Of a DNA stretch of 64,000 nucleotides, positions 18,212 through 26,935 are shown piece after piece; the stretch's first letter is position 1; the number at the start of each line of letters is the position of its first letter. The DNA lies in NCBI RefSeq assembly GCF_002368415.1, contig NZ_AP018290.1, positions 1,305,470-1,369,469 of the forward strand, read 5' to 3'. The notes under the pieces are model-generated. The model did not search any database and had not been told where the DNA came from. It worked only from the letters and a program-made list of their open reading frames with translations. The position numbers were made by a program, and so were the translations under genes. Origin of the DNA: Calothrix sp. NIES-4105. Its GTDB lineage: Bacteria > Cyanobacteriota > Cyanobacteriia > Cyanobacteriales > Nostocaceae.

Positions 18212-18775
18212 TTACGCGACTTTCCTCTGGATGCCAATGAGTTTACGGTTGAAATCTTCGCGCGTGTTGAATATATTGAGAGATAGTTTGCTTGCCATAT
18301 CTCGAATTAAGAGTGAGTTACCGTCATCAAGGATATAAACGCGCAATTTTTTGGCTGGGTAGTCCATTTGCAGAGCAGCAGCAGCAGTTTTCTCGATAAT
18401 TTCGGGTGGTTCGTTATAGCATGTGATAAATACATCAACTGTTCCCCACTCTTTTCGAGCTAGTGGTGGCAGCATTTTATCGAGTGATTTAACTTTACGC
18501 TTTAATGGGCGCCACATGCCTATAATGAATAATACTCCGCCAAAGTAACTGTATATTTCTGCGATTAGTAAGGGTATTGCTAGCCATAGTGCATCGAAGT
18601 TAAGCGAGTTTGTTATACGCCAGTGTATATACCAGGCGCCTAGTATAATATTGATTTCGGCGATAAAGCGAAATGCTAATGTTTTGGATTTGAGTCGTGT
18701 TTTGTAGCTTCCAAAGAAGATTGAGGATTTTTCTTTTTCTTGGGGTTTGGTACGAGGTGATGGTGTTTTTATCAT
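18212..18775 (-). pseudogene. 5' remnant of a cellulose-synthase-like GT2 glycosyltransferase
   Basis: From ATG 18775 the frame encodes 187 residues: two predicted membrane segments (AEINIILGAWYIHW and LWLAIPLLIAEIYSYFGGVLF) and the beginning of a GT2 domain (VDVFITCYNEPPEIIEKT, AAALQMDYPAKKLRVYILDD, then GNS). It stops after ILDDGNSLLIRDMASKLSL followed by NIFNTREDFNRKLIG, where BcsA-like enzymes continue for another 450 residues or more with the DxD, TED and QxxRW motifs. Everything catalytic after the first Asp motif is missing, so it is a truncated remnant. Its 5' side carries a heptamer repeat. It lies beside two damaged DUF3131 genes. Confidence 0.8.
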
Positions 18776-18804
18776 TGTTGCTAATGGTGGAGGTTTTGTA
18801 TTGA

Positions 18805-18840
18805 ACCACAAAGGACACAAAGGACACGAAGGAAGAGAAG
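18805..18840. repeat. Short tandem heptamer/nonamer repeat (AAAGGACAC type)
   Basis: Two to three copies of AAAGGACAC followed by AGAG units. The same sequence in opposite orientation lies at 19947-19976, so the damaged DUF3131 gene is flanked by inverted copies. Related copies at 43027-43058 and 52091-52170. Confidence 0.75.
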
Positions 18841-18848
18841 AGAAGAGC

Positions 18849-19924
18849 TTATTTTTGCTCCGGGTGGGCAGTGCCCACCTTACTAACTAGTGGTTTTTGG
18901 TTTCTTGCAGTGTATAATAAGCTTTCTAGGATGATGGCGTTGGTGTTAATGTCTACTGCTGTATTGTTTCCTAGTTTGGGGTTTTCGTATTTACCTGCGT
19001 AGTATCCACGGTTTTTTGATATTGAGTTTTCTACTGAAGAACGCAGCTTTTTTGTATATGGATGTTCTGGTTTTAATGCATTCCATGCAAAGCAAGCTTT
19101 TGTACTAATAAAGCGTAGGTGTGGATATGCTTTTCCTGTTGATGTAATTGGAGTCCAGGCTTTATCGTTGGCGATTACGCTGTAATATAGAAAATATGGG
19201 TATCGATTTATTGAGTCTTCATTAACAGCAGTTAATATACCTGTGCGGTTATAACGCTGCATTTGTATTTCAAGTAAGTTATTTACTTGCGGTTTGATGG
19301 TTTCGGGTAAACCTAATTCTAAACCCCGCAGTAAATACGGGTCTGCTGTTAAATAATTACTTGCACCTGAGTTTTTGAGGTTGCGTTTATCGACTTGAAA
19401 TGAAACCCCGTCTAATTTAATGGTTTTAACTGGTGGGTTGTGTAAAGCTTGGGTTGCTTCAATATTCCACAGCTTTAGAATATTTGCTGCGTACTGTTCG
19501 TAACCAAACCTTCCTTCTTGAAGACGAAGGATATTACCACCAATATTATGTCCCCCATCTAACCAACCATCTTTAACGAGTTTGGCTATGTCCCATTTTT
19601 TGACTATACCTTCAACACGCTGTGTATATTCTGGATAATGGGAACGCAGTATATGTAGTGCAAGTAAGAACCTGGACATATCTAAAGCTGACCACCCACT
19701 TACACCTTTAACATCTGGTGTATTATTCAGGCGCCGCATTTGAGCGGTTGTGGTACTGTAAGCTTTATTGGGTAAGCGTGTTGCAGGTATGGGTAATTTC
19801 TCTAAAGTTAATAAGAGTCGGTAGGTAGATTTTCCTGAGCTAACACAGGTGGTGTCTGATATATGGTGCCTAAAAACAAACAAGAAGCAAACCTCAACCA
19901 CCTAGACTTAAAAAACCTAATCAA
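18849..19924 (-). pseudogene. Secreted DUF3131-family protein, frameshifted
   Basis: A TTG start at 19924 with AGGAGG six bases upstream begins a signal peptide (MIRFFKSRWLRFASCLFLG, then PVLAQ) continuing ENLPTDSY and a TAA. The conserved domain is in another frame: RLLLTLEKLPIPATRLPNKA through GWSALDMSRFLLALHIL, GYEQYAANILKLW and NTNAIILESLLYTA, ending at 18849. Joining LPTDSY to RLLLTLEKLP restores the family layout. A lost 10-base direct repeat around CGACTCTTAT would explain it, as an inference. The last codons fall in a GGTGGGCA/TGCCCACC palindrome. DUF3131 proteins often accompany cellulose-synthase-like GT2 genes, and one remnant lies immediately downstream. Confidence 0.75.
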
Positions 19925-19946
19925 AACAAACCTCCTCTTTCTTTCT

Positions 19947-19976
19947 TCCTTTGTGTCCTTTGTGTCCTTTGTGGTT
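19947..19976. repeat. Short tandem repeat (TTGTGTCCT type), inverted copy
   Basis: Three tandem TTGTGTCC-like units ending GTGGTTTAA, the reverse complement of the 18805-18840 copy. Confidence 0.75.
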
Positions 19977-20440
19977 TAATCAAACTTATATCCAGACCAA
20001 ACCAACAAAGGTTGCCCCACCTGCATATAAAGCAAAGACTCCAAAATCATTCCATTATTCTTAGCAGTCAAAGACTTATTCGGCTGATTCAAAACCTCAT
20101 AAAAGCCATTATAAAACCCATGACTAGAGGGTAAATCAACATTCACATACTTTGACAATTGTTGAGTATATTTTGTTCCATAAATAGCATCCCATCCAAT
20201 TGCAGCACTCGCACTTAAAAACCTTAAATCACGATGATTATTTTTATCATTATTCGTATTTAGCCAAGGTTGCCCATTTACGAACAAAGTATTTTGAATA
20301 AAAGAAGGTTTACGGTCTAAACTATCAGCACTAACAGCAGTTAATTTAGTTGTAGCTTCATAACGAGCTTCTTGAGCAGCTAAAATTCTATCGGCGTAAA
20401 GTTTCGGTAGAGCTTGAAAACCAGTTTCAATACCATCCAA
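19976..20440 (-). pseudogene. 3' remnant of a second DUF3131-family gene
   Basis: 154 residues, starting inside the family domain (DGIETGFQALPKLYADRIL) and ending at a proper C-terminus (NNGMILESLLYMQVGQPLLV). It aligns by eye with the C-terminal half of the adjacent DUF3131 gene: both have a YEATTKLTAVSADSLDR/ RTGILTAVNEDSINR-like segment and AKNNGMILESLLY. The signal peptide and N-terminal half are absent; the break coincides with the start of the coiled-coil gene at 20470. It is a deletion remnant of a former tandem DUF3131 pair. Confidence 0.75.
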
Positions 20441-20469
20441 TATATCGTTTTAATAAGCTTGAATCAGAA

Positions 20470-20961
20470 GTGATGCTTCTTCAACAAGAAACACGCACGC
20501 AATTTGAGCAGTTGAAAAGCAGTTTGACAGGAGAGTTAAGAGTGGTAGTGGAAAGTTTAGACAGGAAGCTAAAATCACTCACGGTCAAGACGCAAGATGA
20601 AGTGGCAGATTTACAGCAGCAAATAGACCGGGTAAATCGCAAGTTTTCGACAAGCTTTCAATCACTTGATGACAATATAGAGATGCAGATAACACAGGTT
20701 AAAGAAGAAATAGTTCAAACACAAAGCAAATTTCAAGACGATATTACCGTACTGCGTGATTTAGTGCTAGAAGAAATTGAGCGACGCTTTACGCAGTTGG
20801 GAGAAAGCAAAGTTTCGTGTGACGATATGGCAGAAACATTATTCGCACTGGGGATGCGTCTGAAGGGGACAGATATAGTATCGACTTTACATACAAATGA
20901 TGAAGAAAGCGAATATTTATCTGTACCCTTATTAAAAGCAACTAGATTACCTAAGATGTAG
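20470..20961 (+). CDS. Coiled-coil hypothetical protein, perhaps 5'-truncated
   Basis: A 163-residue, highly charged protein, almost wholly helical with heptads over residues 10-110 (for example VADLQQQIDRVNRKFSTSFQ and ITVLRDLVLEEIERRF) and a C-terminal MAETLFALGMRLKGT segment. I do not know a function. The GTG at 20470 or the ATG at 20473 can start it; the frame stays open upstream through KLESEV into the DUF3131 remnant, so the natural N-terminus may have been lost at the same junction. It converges with the photolyase gene, overlapping by 11 bases at the 3' ends. Confidence 0.6.
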   Translation: MMLLQQETRTQFEQLKSSLTGELRVVVESLDRKLKSLTVKTQDEVADLQQQIDRVNRKFSTSFQSLDDNIEMQITQVKEEIVQTQSKFQDDITVLRDLVLEEIERRFTQLGESKVSCDDMAETLFALGMRLKGTDIVSTLHTNDEESEYLSVPLLKATRLPKM

Positions 20962-22510
20962 TTTTTTGCTCACTGCTTTTGTATTTCTGGTATTGTTTAT
21001 CTTTAGATTGCCAATAAGTATCGACAGCTTTTTTAGTAGCTAAGGCGCCTTCAAATTCATCTCCACCTTCGTTGATAATTCTTTGTTTGACTTGTTTGCG
21101 TAGGTCTGAGACAATTTTACCGTTGATTTTACGTGTTTCTGACCAATCTAACATTGGTTGCGGATAACTTGTGCGTCCAAGATATGCTCCTTGAACAATT
21201 TCGGGGACGCTATATCCTTTTAGTTCGGGTATCCAATAGGAAATAAAACGTAGGTCAGAGTCACGTTCTTCAATGTTTTTAGTTGGGTTGTAAATACGGA
21301 ATGTATCGCTTAGGGGGTTTGTGACTCCTGCTTGCATTTGCCATTGCCAGTTATCAATAGCTAAGTCACCATCTACCAAATAATTCATATAATGTTTGGC
21401 GCCGTGCTGCCACGATATACCACAATTAATAGTTAGGAAGGTGGCACACATCGCGCGCATCCGAAAGTTCATCCATCCCATTGTCTTTAACTGTCGCATC
21501 GAAGCGTCAACCATTGGAAACCCAGTTTCACCTAATTGCCAAGCACGAAATAATTCTTGTTTTTCAGGTGTCAACTCGTCATGTGTGTACAACTTGTCAA
21601 ACTCAGCGAAACGATTTGTATGGGCAATTTCTGGATGAAAATATAATCTTTGGCTAAAACTGTCATGCCAACGCAAACGGTCGCGGAACGCTTTGAGTGA
21701 AAAACCTGCTTTCGGGTCTAGGGCTAACTCTTGGGCACGTCGCTTAGTGCTTTGATATACTTGGCGTACAGACATTGTGCCAAATGTGAGATGGGGGGAA
21801 AGATGAGATGTGGCGCCTTTTTGGGCTAGCCAAGGACGCGATAGTTTCCAGTGATAACCGTTATAGCGAGTTGTGAGAAATGAATCAAGTGTTGCAAAAG
21901 CTTCGGTTTCTCCCCCAGGAAAATAAACCTTGCCAGTTTGCCAAAACGCGCGGTACTTCTTCTTTAATTGAGTAAAAGTAAGCTGCGGGATATTAAAGGA
22001 TAATTGAGGGGTATTAATATGTAAAGGCTGTGGATATATAGGATGACGCTGGTAGGTGTAATATTCATTAAACCACTGATCACGGTAATTATCATCAGCT
22101 TGGAGAAAGTTAGCTAAACCAAGGTGATAGTCAAGATTGAGCGATTTATAAAAATCTATAATATGATTATCGCGCTCAATACCATACTCAACCTGAACAT
22201 CACGGTTAAAAAACAGCTTTGGTTGACCAAGATTTTTTTCAAGTAACTCCTTCGTCAAGTCTTTAATAATAGTCGCTGCATCACCTTCAAACAAATATAG
22301 TTGACTGCCCAACATGCGTAGATTAGCATCAAGGTTTTCTAAAGACTCAAATAAAAACCTAACGCGCGCATTTCCAATATCGGCCCACTTCTCATAAAAC
22401 CACGGGTCAATAATAAAACAAGGCAACACAGAAGCATTCGACGCGCTAGCTAACCAAACGCTTTCATTATCAGTCAAACGTAAATCACGACGAAACCACA
22501 AAATATGCAT
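20951..22510 (-). CDS. Cryptochrome/photolyase family flavoprotein
   Basis: A 519-residue FAD protein of the photolyase/cryptochrome superfamily. The N-terminal antenna-type alpha/beta domain begins MHILWFRRDLRLTDNES; the C-terminal helical FAD domain has TSHLSPHLTFGTMSVRQ, LRWHDSFSQRLYF, GFPMVDASMRQL, MRAMCATFLT and the YLVDGDLAIDNWQWQMQAG segment. It is longer than classical CPD photolyases and lacks the RWHCHF-type motif of class I enzymes, so repair of CPD, 6-4 lesions, or a signalling role cannot be settled by reading. It starts at ATG 22510. Function would be light-driven DNA repair or blue-light sensing in the cytoplasm. Confidence 0.88.
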   Translation of the reverse strand: MHILWFRRDLRLTDNESVWLASASNASVLPCFIIDPWFYEKWADIGNARVRFLFESLENLDANLRMLGSQLYLFEGDAATIIKDLTKELLEKNLGQPKLFFNRDVQVEYGIERDNHIIDFYKSLNLDYHLGLANFLQADDNYRDQWFNEYYTYQRHPIYPQPLHINTPQLSFNIPQLTFTQLKKKYRAFWQTGKVYFPGGETEAFATLDSFLTTRYNGYHWKLSRPWLAQKGATSHLSPHLTFGTMSVRQVYQSTKRRAQELALDPKAGFSLKAFRDRLRWHDSFSQRLYFHPEIAHTNRFAEFDKLYTHDELTPEKQELFRAWQLGETGFPMVDASMRQLKTMGWMNFRMRAMCATFLTINCGISWQHGAKHYMNYLVDGDLAIDNWQWQMQAGVTNPLSDTFRIYNPTKNIEERDSDLRFISYWIPELKGYSVPEIVQGAYLGRTSYPQPMLDWSETRKINGKIVSDLRKQVKQRIINEGGDEFEGALATKKAVDTYWQSKDKQYQKYKSSEQKTTS

Positions 22511-22550
22511 AGGGTCAGGAGTCAGGAGTTATCGTAGGGGCGGGTTTACC

Positions 22551-22656
22551 TAAATTTTTCATCATTAACCAGGATGTAGGTAAACCCGCCTGTACTAGAG
22601 CCGTAAATTTTTCATCATTAACCAGGATGTAGGTAAACCCGCCCGTACTAGAGCCG
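22551..22656. repeat. 53-bp tandem duplication
   Basis: Two head-to-tail copies (22551-22603 and 22604-22656) that differ at one base. Each contains GGTAAACCCGCC, complementary to GGCGGGTTTACC-like sequence just upstream (22541-22552), so alternative hairpins can form. Lies upstream of the photolyase gene and the AbrB-family gene. Confidence 0.85.
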
Positions 22657-22788
22657 TTGGGTTAAAACAATAAATCTAACGATGAGTAGGTGTGTAAGTC
22701 TACCGTCCGGGTTAATCTGAATATGTAAAGAAATAATAACTACCATCAGCTTAACGAATCAGCCAAGGTACTTAAAGGTGGTTCACCA

Positions 22789-22809
22789 GTAATTATGTAC
22801 AGTAATTAC
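22789..22809. promoter_or_regulatory. Inverted repeat upstream of AbrB-family gene
   Basis: GTAATTA-TGTACAG-TAATTAC has 7-bp perfect arms; it also reads as a direct AGTAATTA repeat. Its place 64 bases before the start codon suits an operator. No cognate regulator is evident. Confidence 0.4.
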
Positions 22810-22873
22810 CTCACCATCGTGTTACAAACACAAACCGACTCAAAACCCTTATAAATTACCCTTTTAAAGCAAC

Positions 22874-24073
22874 GTGTTAATCAATCAAACATTTACTGTT
22901 ACCCAAACGCAGGCGCCACTCCATAAACCAACTACTGTTACAATACAGCCGACTTTAAGTAAGTTAATCATATTATGTTTAGAAATGTTACTAGCTGTAC
23001 CGCTAGGTTACACAGGAGTATCACTAAACCTAGGTGGAATAGCATGGATACTTTCTGGAATAGGCGCCGGAGCAATAATATGTCGAAGCTATCCACCTCT
23101 ATATAAGTACTTCTTTAACGACATTAATTTTGGGGTTATCAAGCCAAACCGTATAATTAGACAAATAGGAATGCTGCTAGTCGGTCTAACAATTGGTTTC
23201 TCGAACGCTCGCGCGGATTTCACTCATGTAGCAACAACTATTCCCATTTATATAATCCTCACTTTATTCTTACTCGTGAGCGGCGCCTTTACTGGTTATA
23301 TATACTCACGACTAGGAAAAATAAATATACTCACAGCAATGCTAGCAACAGTACCTGGTGGAGTTGGAGTAATGGCAGCAATAGCAGCAGACTATAACCG
23401 TAACGTTACACTTGTAGCACTTTCGCAAGTTTTTCGCGTTACATCCGTAGTTATTCTCATACCCTTAATAGCCAGAGCATCAGTCAATACATATTTGCCA
23501 CCACAAACATTATTTAACAATCAACTAGCATTCAACCTGCAGCCTTCATATATAGCATTACTTTGTTTAGCTTTACTACTAGCAGGACTCATCTCAACCT
23601 TCGCGCTTCGTATCAAACTGCCTGCTGCCCACTTTTTTTCAGCCTTACTCGTAGGCATAACATTTAACCCTATCATTAGCCTTCTATCATCTACAGAAAC
23701 TCATTTTACTCCACCAGCAGTAATTGGAATCATCGGTCAAATATTATTAGGTATAACAATAGGAGAATACTGGGGAGAAAAACCAACCTTTGGAAAACGC
23801 GCGCTCTTGTATATGACAATCACCACAGCCATGACCTTATTATCAGGCGCCGCCGCATCATTAATAGCAATGCAACTAACAACCTGGGACTGGTTAACAT
23901 GCTTATTAGTAACGGCGCCAGGAGGAGCGGCCGAAATGATATTAGTAGCACTAGCAATAGACCATAACGTTGATATAGTTACCGCAGGTCATCTAGTCCG
24001 ACTAATAGCCATTAACTGTTCACTTCCAATATGGCTATATTTGTTTAGGCGCCTAGACCAAAACCCAAATTAA
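22874..24073 (+). CDS. AbrB-family membrane protein (putative transporter)
   Basis: A 399-residue integral membrane protein with about 10-11 hydrophobic segments. It has two homologous halves, each with a GG-rich motif (ATVPGGVGVMAAIAADY near residue 158 and VTAPGGAAEMILVALA near 350), which defines the AbrB duplication family, formerly annotated as putative ammonia monooxygenase. The transported substrate is unknown. The GTG at 22874 is the best available start, leaving a 25-residue cytoplasmic Thr/Gln-rich lead before the first membrane helix. An inverted repeat lies upstream and a 14-bp-arm hairpin follows the stop. Confidence 0.87.
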   Translation: MLINQTFTVTQTQAPLHKPTTVTIQPTLSKLIILCLEMLLAVPLGYTGVSLNLGGIAWILSGIGAGAIICRSYPPLYKYFFNDINFGVIKPNRIIRQIGMLLVGLTIGFSNARADFTHVATTIPIYIILTLFLLVSGAFTGYIYSRLGKINILTAMLATVPGGVGVMAAIAADYNRNVTLVALSQVFRVTSVVILIPLIARASVNTYLPPQTLFNNQLAFNLQPSYIALLCLALLLAGLISTFALRIKLPAAHFFSALLVGITFNPIISLLSSTETHFTPPAVIGIIGQILLGITIGEYWGEKPTFGKRALLYMTITTAMTLLSGAAASLIAMQLTTWDWLTCLLVTAPGGAAEMILVALAIDHNVDIVTAGHLVRLIAINCSLPIWLYLFRRLDQNPN

Positions 24074-24091
24074 CATAAAAATTGGACGTAG

Positions 24092-24152
24092 GGTGCGTGA
24101 AAGCTTAAAAAAATCATCACCAAAACGCAAAGTCATCTAGCTTTCACGCACC
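24092..24152 (+). terminator. Hairpin after the AbrB-family gene
   Basis: GGTGCGTGAAAGCT (24092-24105) and its exact reverse complement (24139-24152) enclose 33 bases. It lies 18 bases beyond the stop codon. No T tract. A related GGTGCGTGACGCTAC hairpin ends the gene at 55219. Confidence 0.5.
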
Positions 24153-24324
24153 AAATCAAACGAGATTTACTCACATCTATCCAACGTGAGTATGAGTGGA
24201 TAAAGCTAAAATTATGTCAGGTAAAATCTAAAATATTATCATGTTTTTAATTGTACATACAGTTATAATTTTTGCAATGATGCTCAATTATATATAAATC
24301 TATAAGTCAATTTCTTATATACAT

Positions 24325-25719
24325 ATGAATAAAACAGTTGTAATAAATGTTGTTGGGCTATCGTCACGGCTTCTAAAGTATACTCCCCAACTTTCACAAT
24401 GGGCGCAACGTGGACAAGTCAGTACTATCAACCCTGTCTTACCTGCTGTAACTTGCACAGCACAAGCTACATATTTAACAGGTGAGCTACCCTCCACACA
24501 CGGAATAGTTGCTAACGGTTGGTATTTTCGCTCAGAATGTGAAGTAAAATTTTGGCGCCAGTCGAACAAGTTAGTGCAGGCACCGAAAATATGGGACATC
24601 GCGCGCGCCAATAACCCAGAGTTTAGCTGTGCGAATTTGTTTTGGTGGTACAATATGTACTCGTCGGTTAACTACTCGGTGACTCCACGACCGATGTATC
24701 CTGCTGATGGCAGAAAGTTACCCGATATCTACACGCAACCAAGCGACTGGCGATTTGATTTACAAAAAGACCTTGGACAATTTCCACTATTTAGCTTTTG
24801 GGGGCCCAACACTTCTATAGATTCTACACGTTGGATAGCAGAATCAGCCAAGTGGACAGAAGAGAAATCTAATCCAAATTTAACATTGATTTATTTGCCG
24901 CATCTAGATTACTGTTTGCAGAAATTTGGACATGACGAAAAGAATATTATCAAAGATTTACAAGAAATCGACACAGTTTGTAGCGATTTGATTCATTTTT
25001 ATGAAAAACGCGGCGCCAAAGTAATTGTGTTATCTGAATATGGTATTACTAACGTATCACAACCCATTCATATTAACCGCGTCTTCCGAGAAAAGGGTTT
25101 ATTGAAAGTCAGGGAAGAATTGGGACATGAAATATTAGATGCAGGCGCCAGTAAGGCTTTTGCAGTTGCCGACCACCAACTTGCCCACATCTATATAAAT
25201 GACCCTGAATGTACTACAATAGTTAAAGACTTGCTACAATCAATTGATGGGATTGCTTATATATTAGATGACACAGCCAAAAAACTACATGGCTTAAATC
25301 ATTCGCGTTCAGGTGAAATAGTTGCCGTTGCTAACAGTGATGCATGGTTTACTTATTATTACTGGTTGAATGATAATAAGGCGCCGGATTTTGCAAGAAC
25401 GGTTGACATCCACCGCAAACCAGGTTATGACCCTGTAGAATTATTCATCGACCCACAAATTAAATTCCCAAAACTGAAAGTTGGTTTAAAACTATTGCAG
25501 AAAAAACTTGGTTTCCGCTACTTAATGGATGTTATTCCATTAGACGCAACCCTAGTAAAAGGTTCACACGGCAGTATAGATGTTTCACCAGAAGATAAAC
25601 CAGTATTTATCACCCAGCAACTAGAAACCAACAACACAATTGCTGCAACAGAAGTATGTAATTTGATATTACAACATCTACAAGCGAAGCCTGAATTGTA
25701 CAAAGAAGTGCGTTGTTGA
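24325..25719 (+). CDS. Alkaline-phosphatase-superfamily phosphodiesterase (NPP type)
   Basis: A 464-residue metal-dependent phosphodiesterase/nucleotide pyrophosphatase. The N-terminal metal site and nucleophile region reads LPAVTCTAQATYLTGELPS with the nucleophilic Thr; further metal ligands are in YLPHLDYCLQKFGHD, VIVLSEYGI and KGSHGS near residue 413. There is no signal peptide, so it acts in the cytoplasm. Relatives lie in cyanobacterial ebo clusters and stand alone elsewhere; this copy has no ebo genes next to it. Substrate unknown. It starts at ATG 24325; the next gene is convergent. Confidence 0.87.
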   Translation: MNKTVVINVVGLSSRLLKYTPQLSQWAQRGQVSTINPVLPAVTCTAQATYLTGELPSTHGIVANGWYFRSECEVKFWRQSNKLVQAPKIWDIARANNPEFSCANLFWWYNMYSSVNYSVTPRPMYPADGRKLPDIYTQPSDWRFDLQKDLGQFPLFSFWGPNTSIDSTRWIAESAKWTEEKSNPNLTLIYLPHLDYCLQKFGHDEKNIIKDLQEIDTVCSDLIHFYEKRGAKVIVLSEYGITNVSQPIHINRVFREKGLLKVREELGHEILDAGASKAFAVADHQLAHIYINDPECTTIVKDLLQSIDGIAYILDDTAKKLHGLNHSRSGEIVAVANSDAWFTYYYWLNDNKAPDFARTVDIHRKPGYDPVELFIDPQIKFPKLKVGLKLLQKKLGFRYLMDVIPLDATLVKGSHGSIDVSPEDKPVFITQQLETNNTIAATEVCNLILQHLQAKPELYKEVRC

Positions 25720-25737
25720 TTGCATTGTTAATGTTTA

Positions 25738-26310
25738 CTACTGTGCAAGGATTTTGTAAATTTCACGCTTAACGTGATTAAGAAGATCACGGACTTGATT
25801 TGCCTGCTCTAAATTACCACTTTTTGCAACAGTAGTAACAGCATCATTTACCTGCGTTAAAGTATCGCGCAACTCAATTAATTCAGAAGGCTTGCTTGCT
25901 TTAATGCTGTCGCAAGGATTTTCTGAATTAGGCTGTTGATTGCGCTCACTTAACAGTTGTCTACCAAGTTCCGTAATCGTATAAACACGCTTTCCTTCGA
26001 CCTGCTCACTGGTCAAATAATTACTTTCCTCTAGCATTTGAAGAGTTGGATACACAGACCCTGGACTAAGACGATGAAAACCACCGCGACGAGTTTCTAG
26101 CTCTTTGATGATTTCATAACCATGCTGGGGACGTTCAGACAACAGTCCAAGCAGAATAAACTTCATATCACCACGGCGAGTGCGTTTTCTATCTCCCCAA
26201 CCATGACTGTGTGCCTCTCTTCGCTCAAAGCGCTCACTTGCGAAAAAATTATTGCTAATGTCTCCTGCCAATGCTGGCGTAAGAAAGCGCGGATGGAATC
26301 TTTTAAACAT
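25738..26310 (-). CDS. PadR-family transcriptional regulator
   Basis: From ATG 26310 it has 190 residues: a Gly/charged lead (HGWGDRKRTRRGD), the winged-helix PadR domain (MKFILLGLLSERPQHGYEII through LSPGSVYPTLQMLEE and VYTITELGRQLL) and a helical C-terminal dimerisation region. The frame is open to 26373, but those extra codons overlap a perfect palindrome, which favours the shorter start. PadR proteins often bind ATAT-centred palindromes near their own promoter; two copies of CGATATATCG lie just upstream, so autorepression is likely. The effector is unknown. Confidence 0.88.
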   Translation of the reverse strand: MFKRFHPRFLTPALAGDISNNFFASERFERREAHSHGWGDRKRTRRGDMKFILLGLLSERPQHGYEIIKELETRRGGFHRLSPGSVYPTLQMLEESNYLTSEQVEGKRVYTITELGRQLLSERNQQPNSENPCDSIKASKPSELIELRDTLTQVNDAVTTVAKSGNLEQANQVRDLLNHVKREIYKILAQ

Positions 26311-26323
26311 ATATACGTCATTA

Positions 26324-26363
26324 ACGATATATCGTGACATTACTAATTTATCGCGATATATCG
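26324..26363. promoter_or_regulatory. Twin palindromes upstream of padR-like gene (candidate operator)
   Basis: ACGATATATCGT (26324-26335) and CGATATATCG (26354-26363) have centres 29 bp apart. They lie 14-53 bases upstream of the chosen PadR start, as expected for an autoregulatory operator. Confidence 0.55.
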
Positions 26364-26396
26364 AATTCGTCAAGTATCTCCGTCAAAGATACGTGT

Positions 26397-26855
26397 TTAC
26401 GCACCACGGTCGCGCGTCAGGTCATAAATAACCTTCTCCGCGTACCAGTTATTCGTGCGGTTTGGATATTTGAACTTAGCTTGGTTCAAAAGTCGGTTTA
26501 TGCCTGGTATATCTCTGTGCAGCAAGGTTAGAAGTTGCGCGCGGAGTTTGCTGTTTACTTGGTCGATAGTGAGAATGTTGTGGTCTTGTTGGTACTGTTG
26601 ACCAGAAGCGGCGCCAGTTTTATGAGTGCCTTTGTTTGCTTGTAAGGCGCCGACACCTAGACCGACGATAGCAGCAGCACTTAATATAAGTCCAACTTGA
26701 GACGCTTGTTCAGCTTCGCGCGTAGAACTGAGATTTGCTTCTCTAACAGAAGTTGTATTTAATGTAGCTGTAGTGAGTAAACTAGCTACTGCTGTTGCAG
26801 CGAGAACTTTTAGAGTAGTTGTTTGTTTAGCAAGTTGATTAATTAGTAGTTGCAT
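26397..26855 (-). CDS. Hypothetical membrane-associated protein
   Basis: A 152-residue protein not recognised. It has a possible N-terminal hydrophobic stretch (TLKVLAATAVASLLTTATL, residues 14-32), a second Gly/Ala-rich hydrophobic segment (GLILSAAAIVGLGVGAL, about 55-71) and a basic C-terminal part (FKYPNRTNNWYAEKVIYDLT). Either a two-pass membrane protein or an exported protein. AAGG lies five bases before the ATG at 26855. It precedes the PadR gene on the same strand by 87 bases, with the palindromes between; it might therefore be separately transcribed. Confidence 0.6.
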   Translation of the reverse strand: MQLLINQLAKQTTTLKVLAATAVASLLTTATLNTTSVREANLSSTREAEQASQVGLILSAAAIVGLGVGALQANKGTHKTGAASGQQYQQDHNILTIDQVNSKLRAQLLTLLHRDIPGINRLLNQAKFKYPNRTNNWYAEKVIYDLTRDRGA

Positions 26856-26935
26856 ATGCCTTAAGGACTAGAATATAATTTTTAATTACATTTCTAGTTT
26901 GATTCAAGATTATGACAAAATTATGTCAAGTCTAA

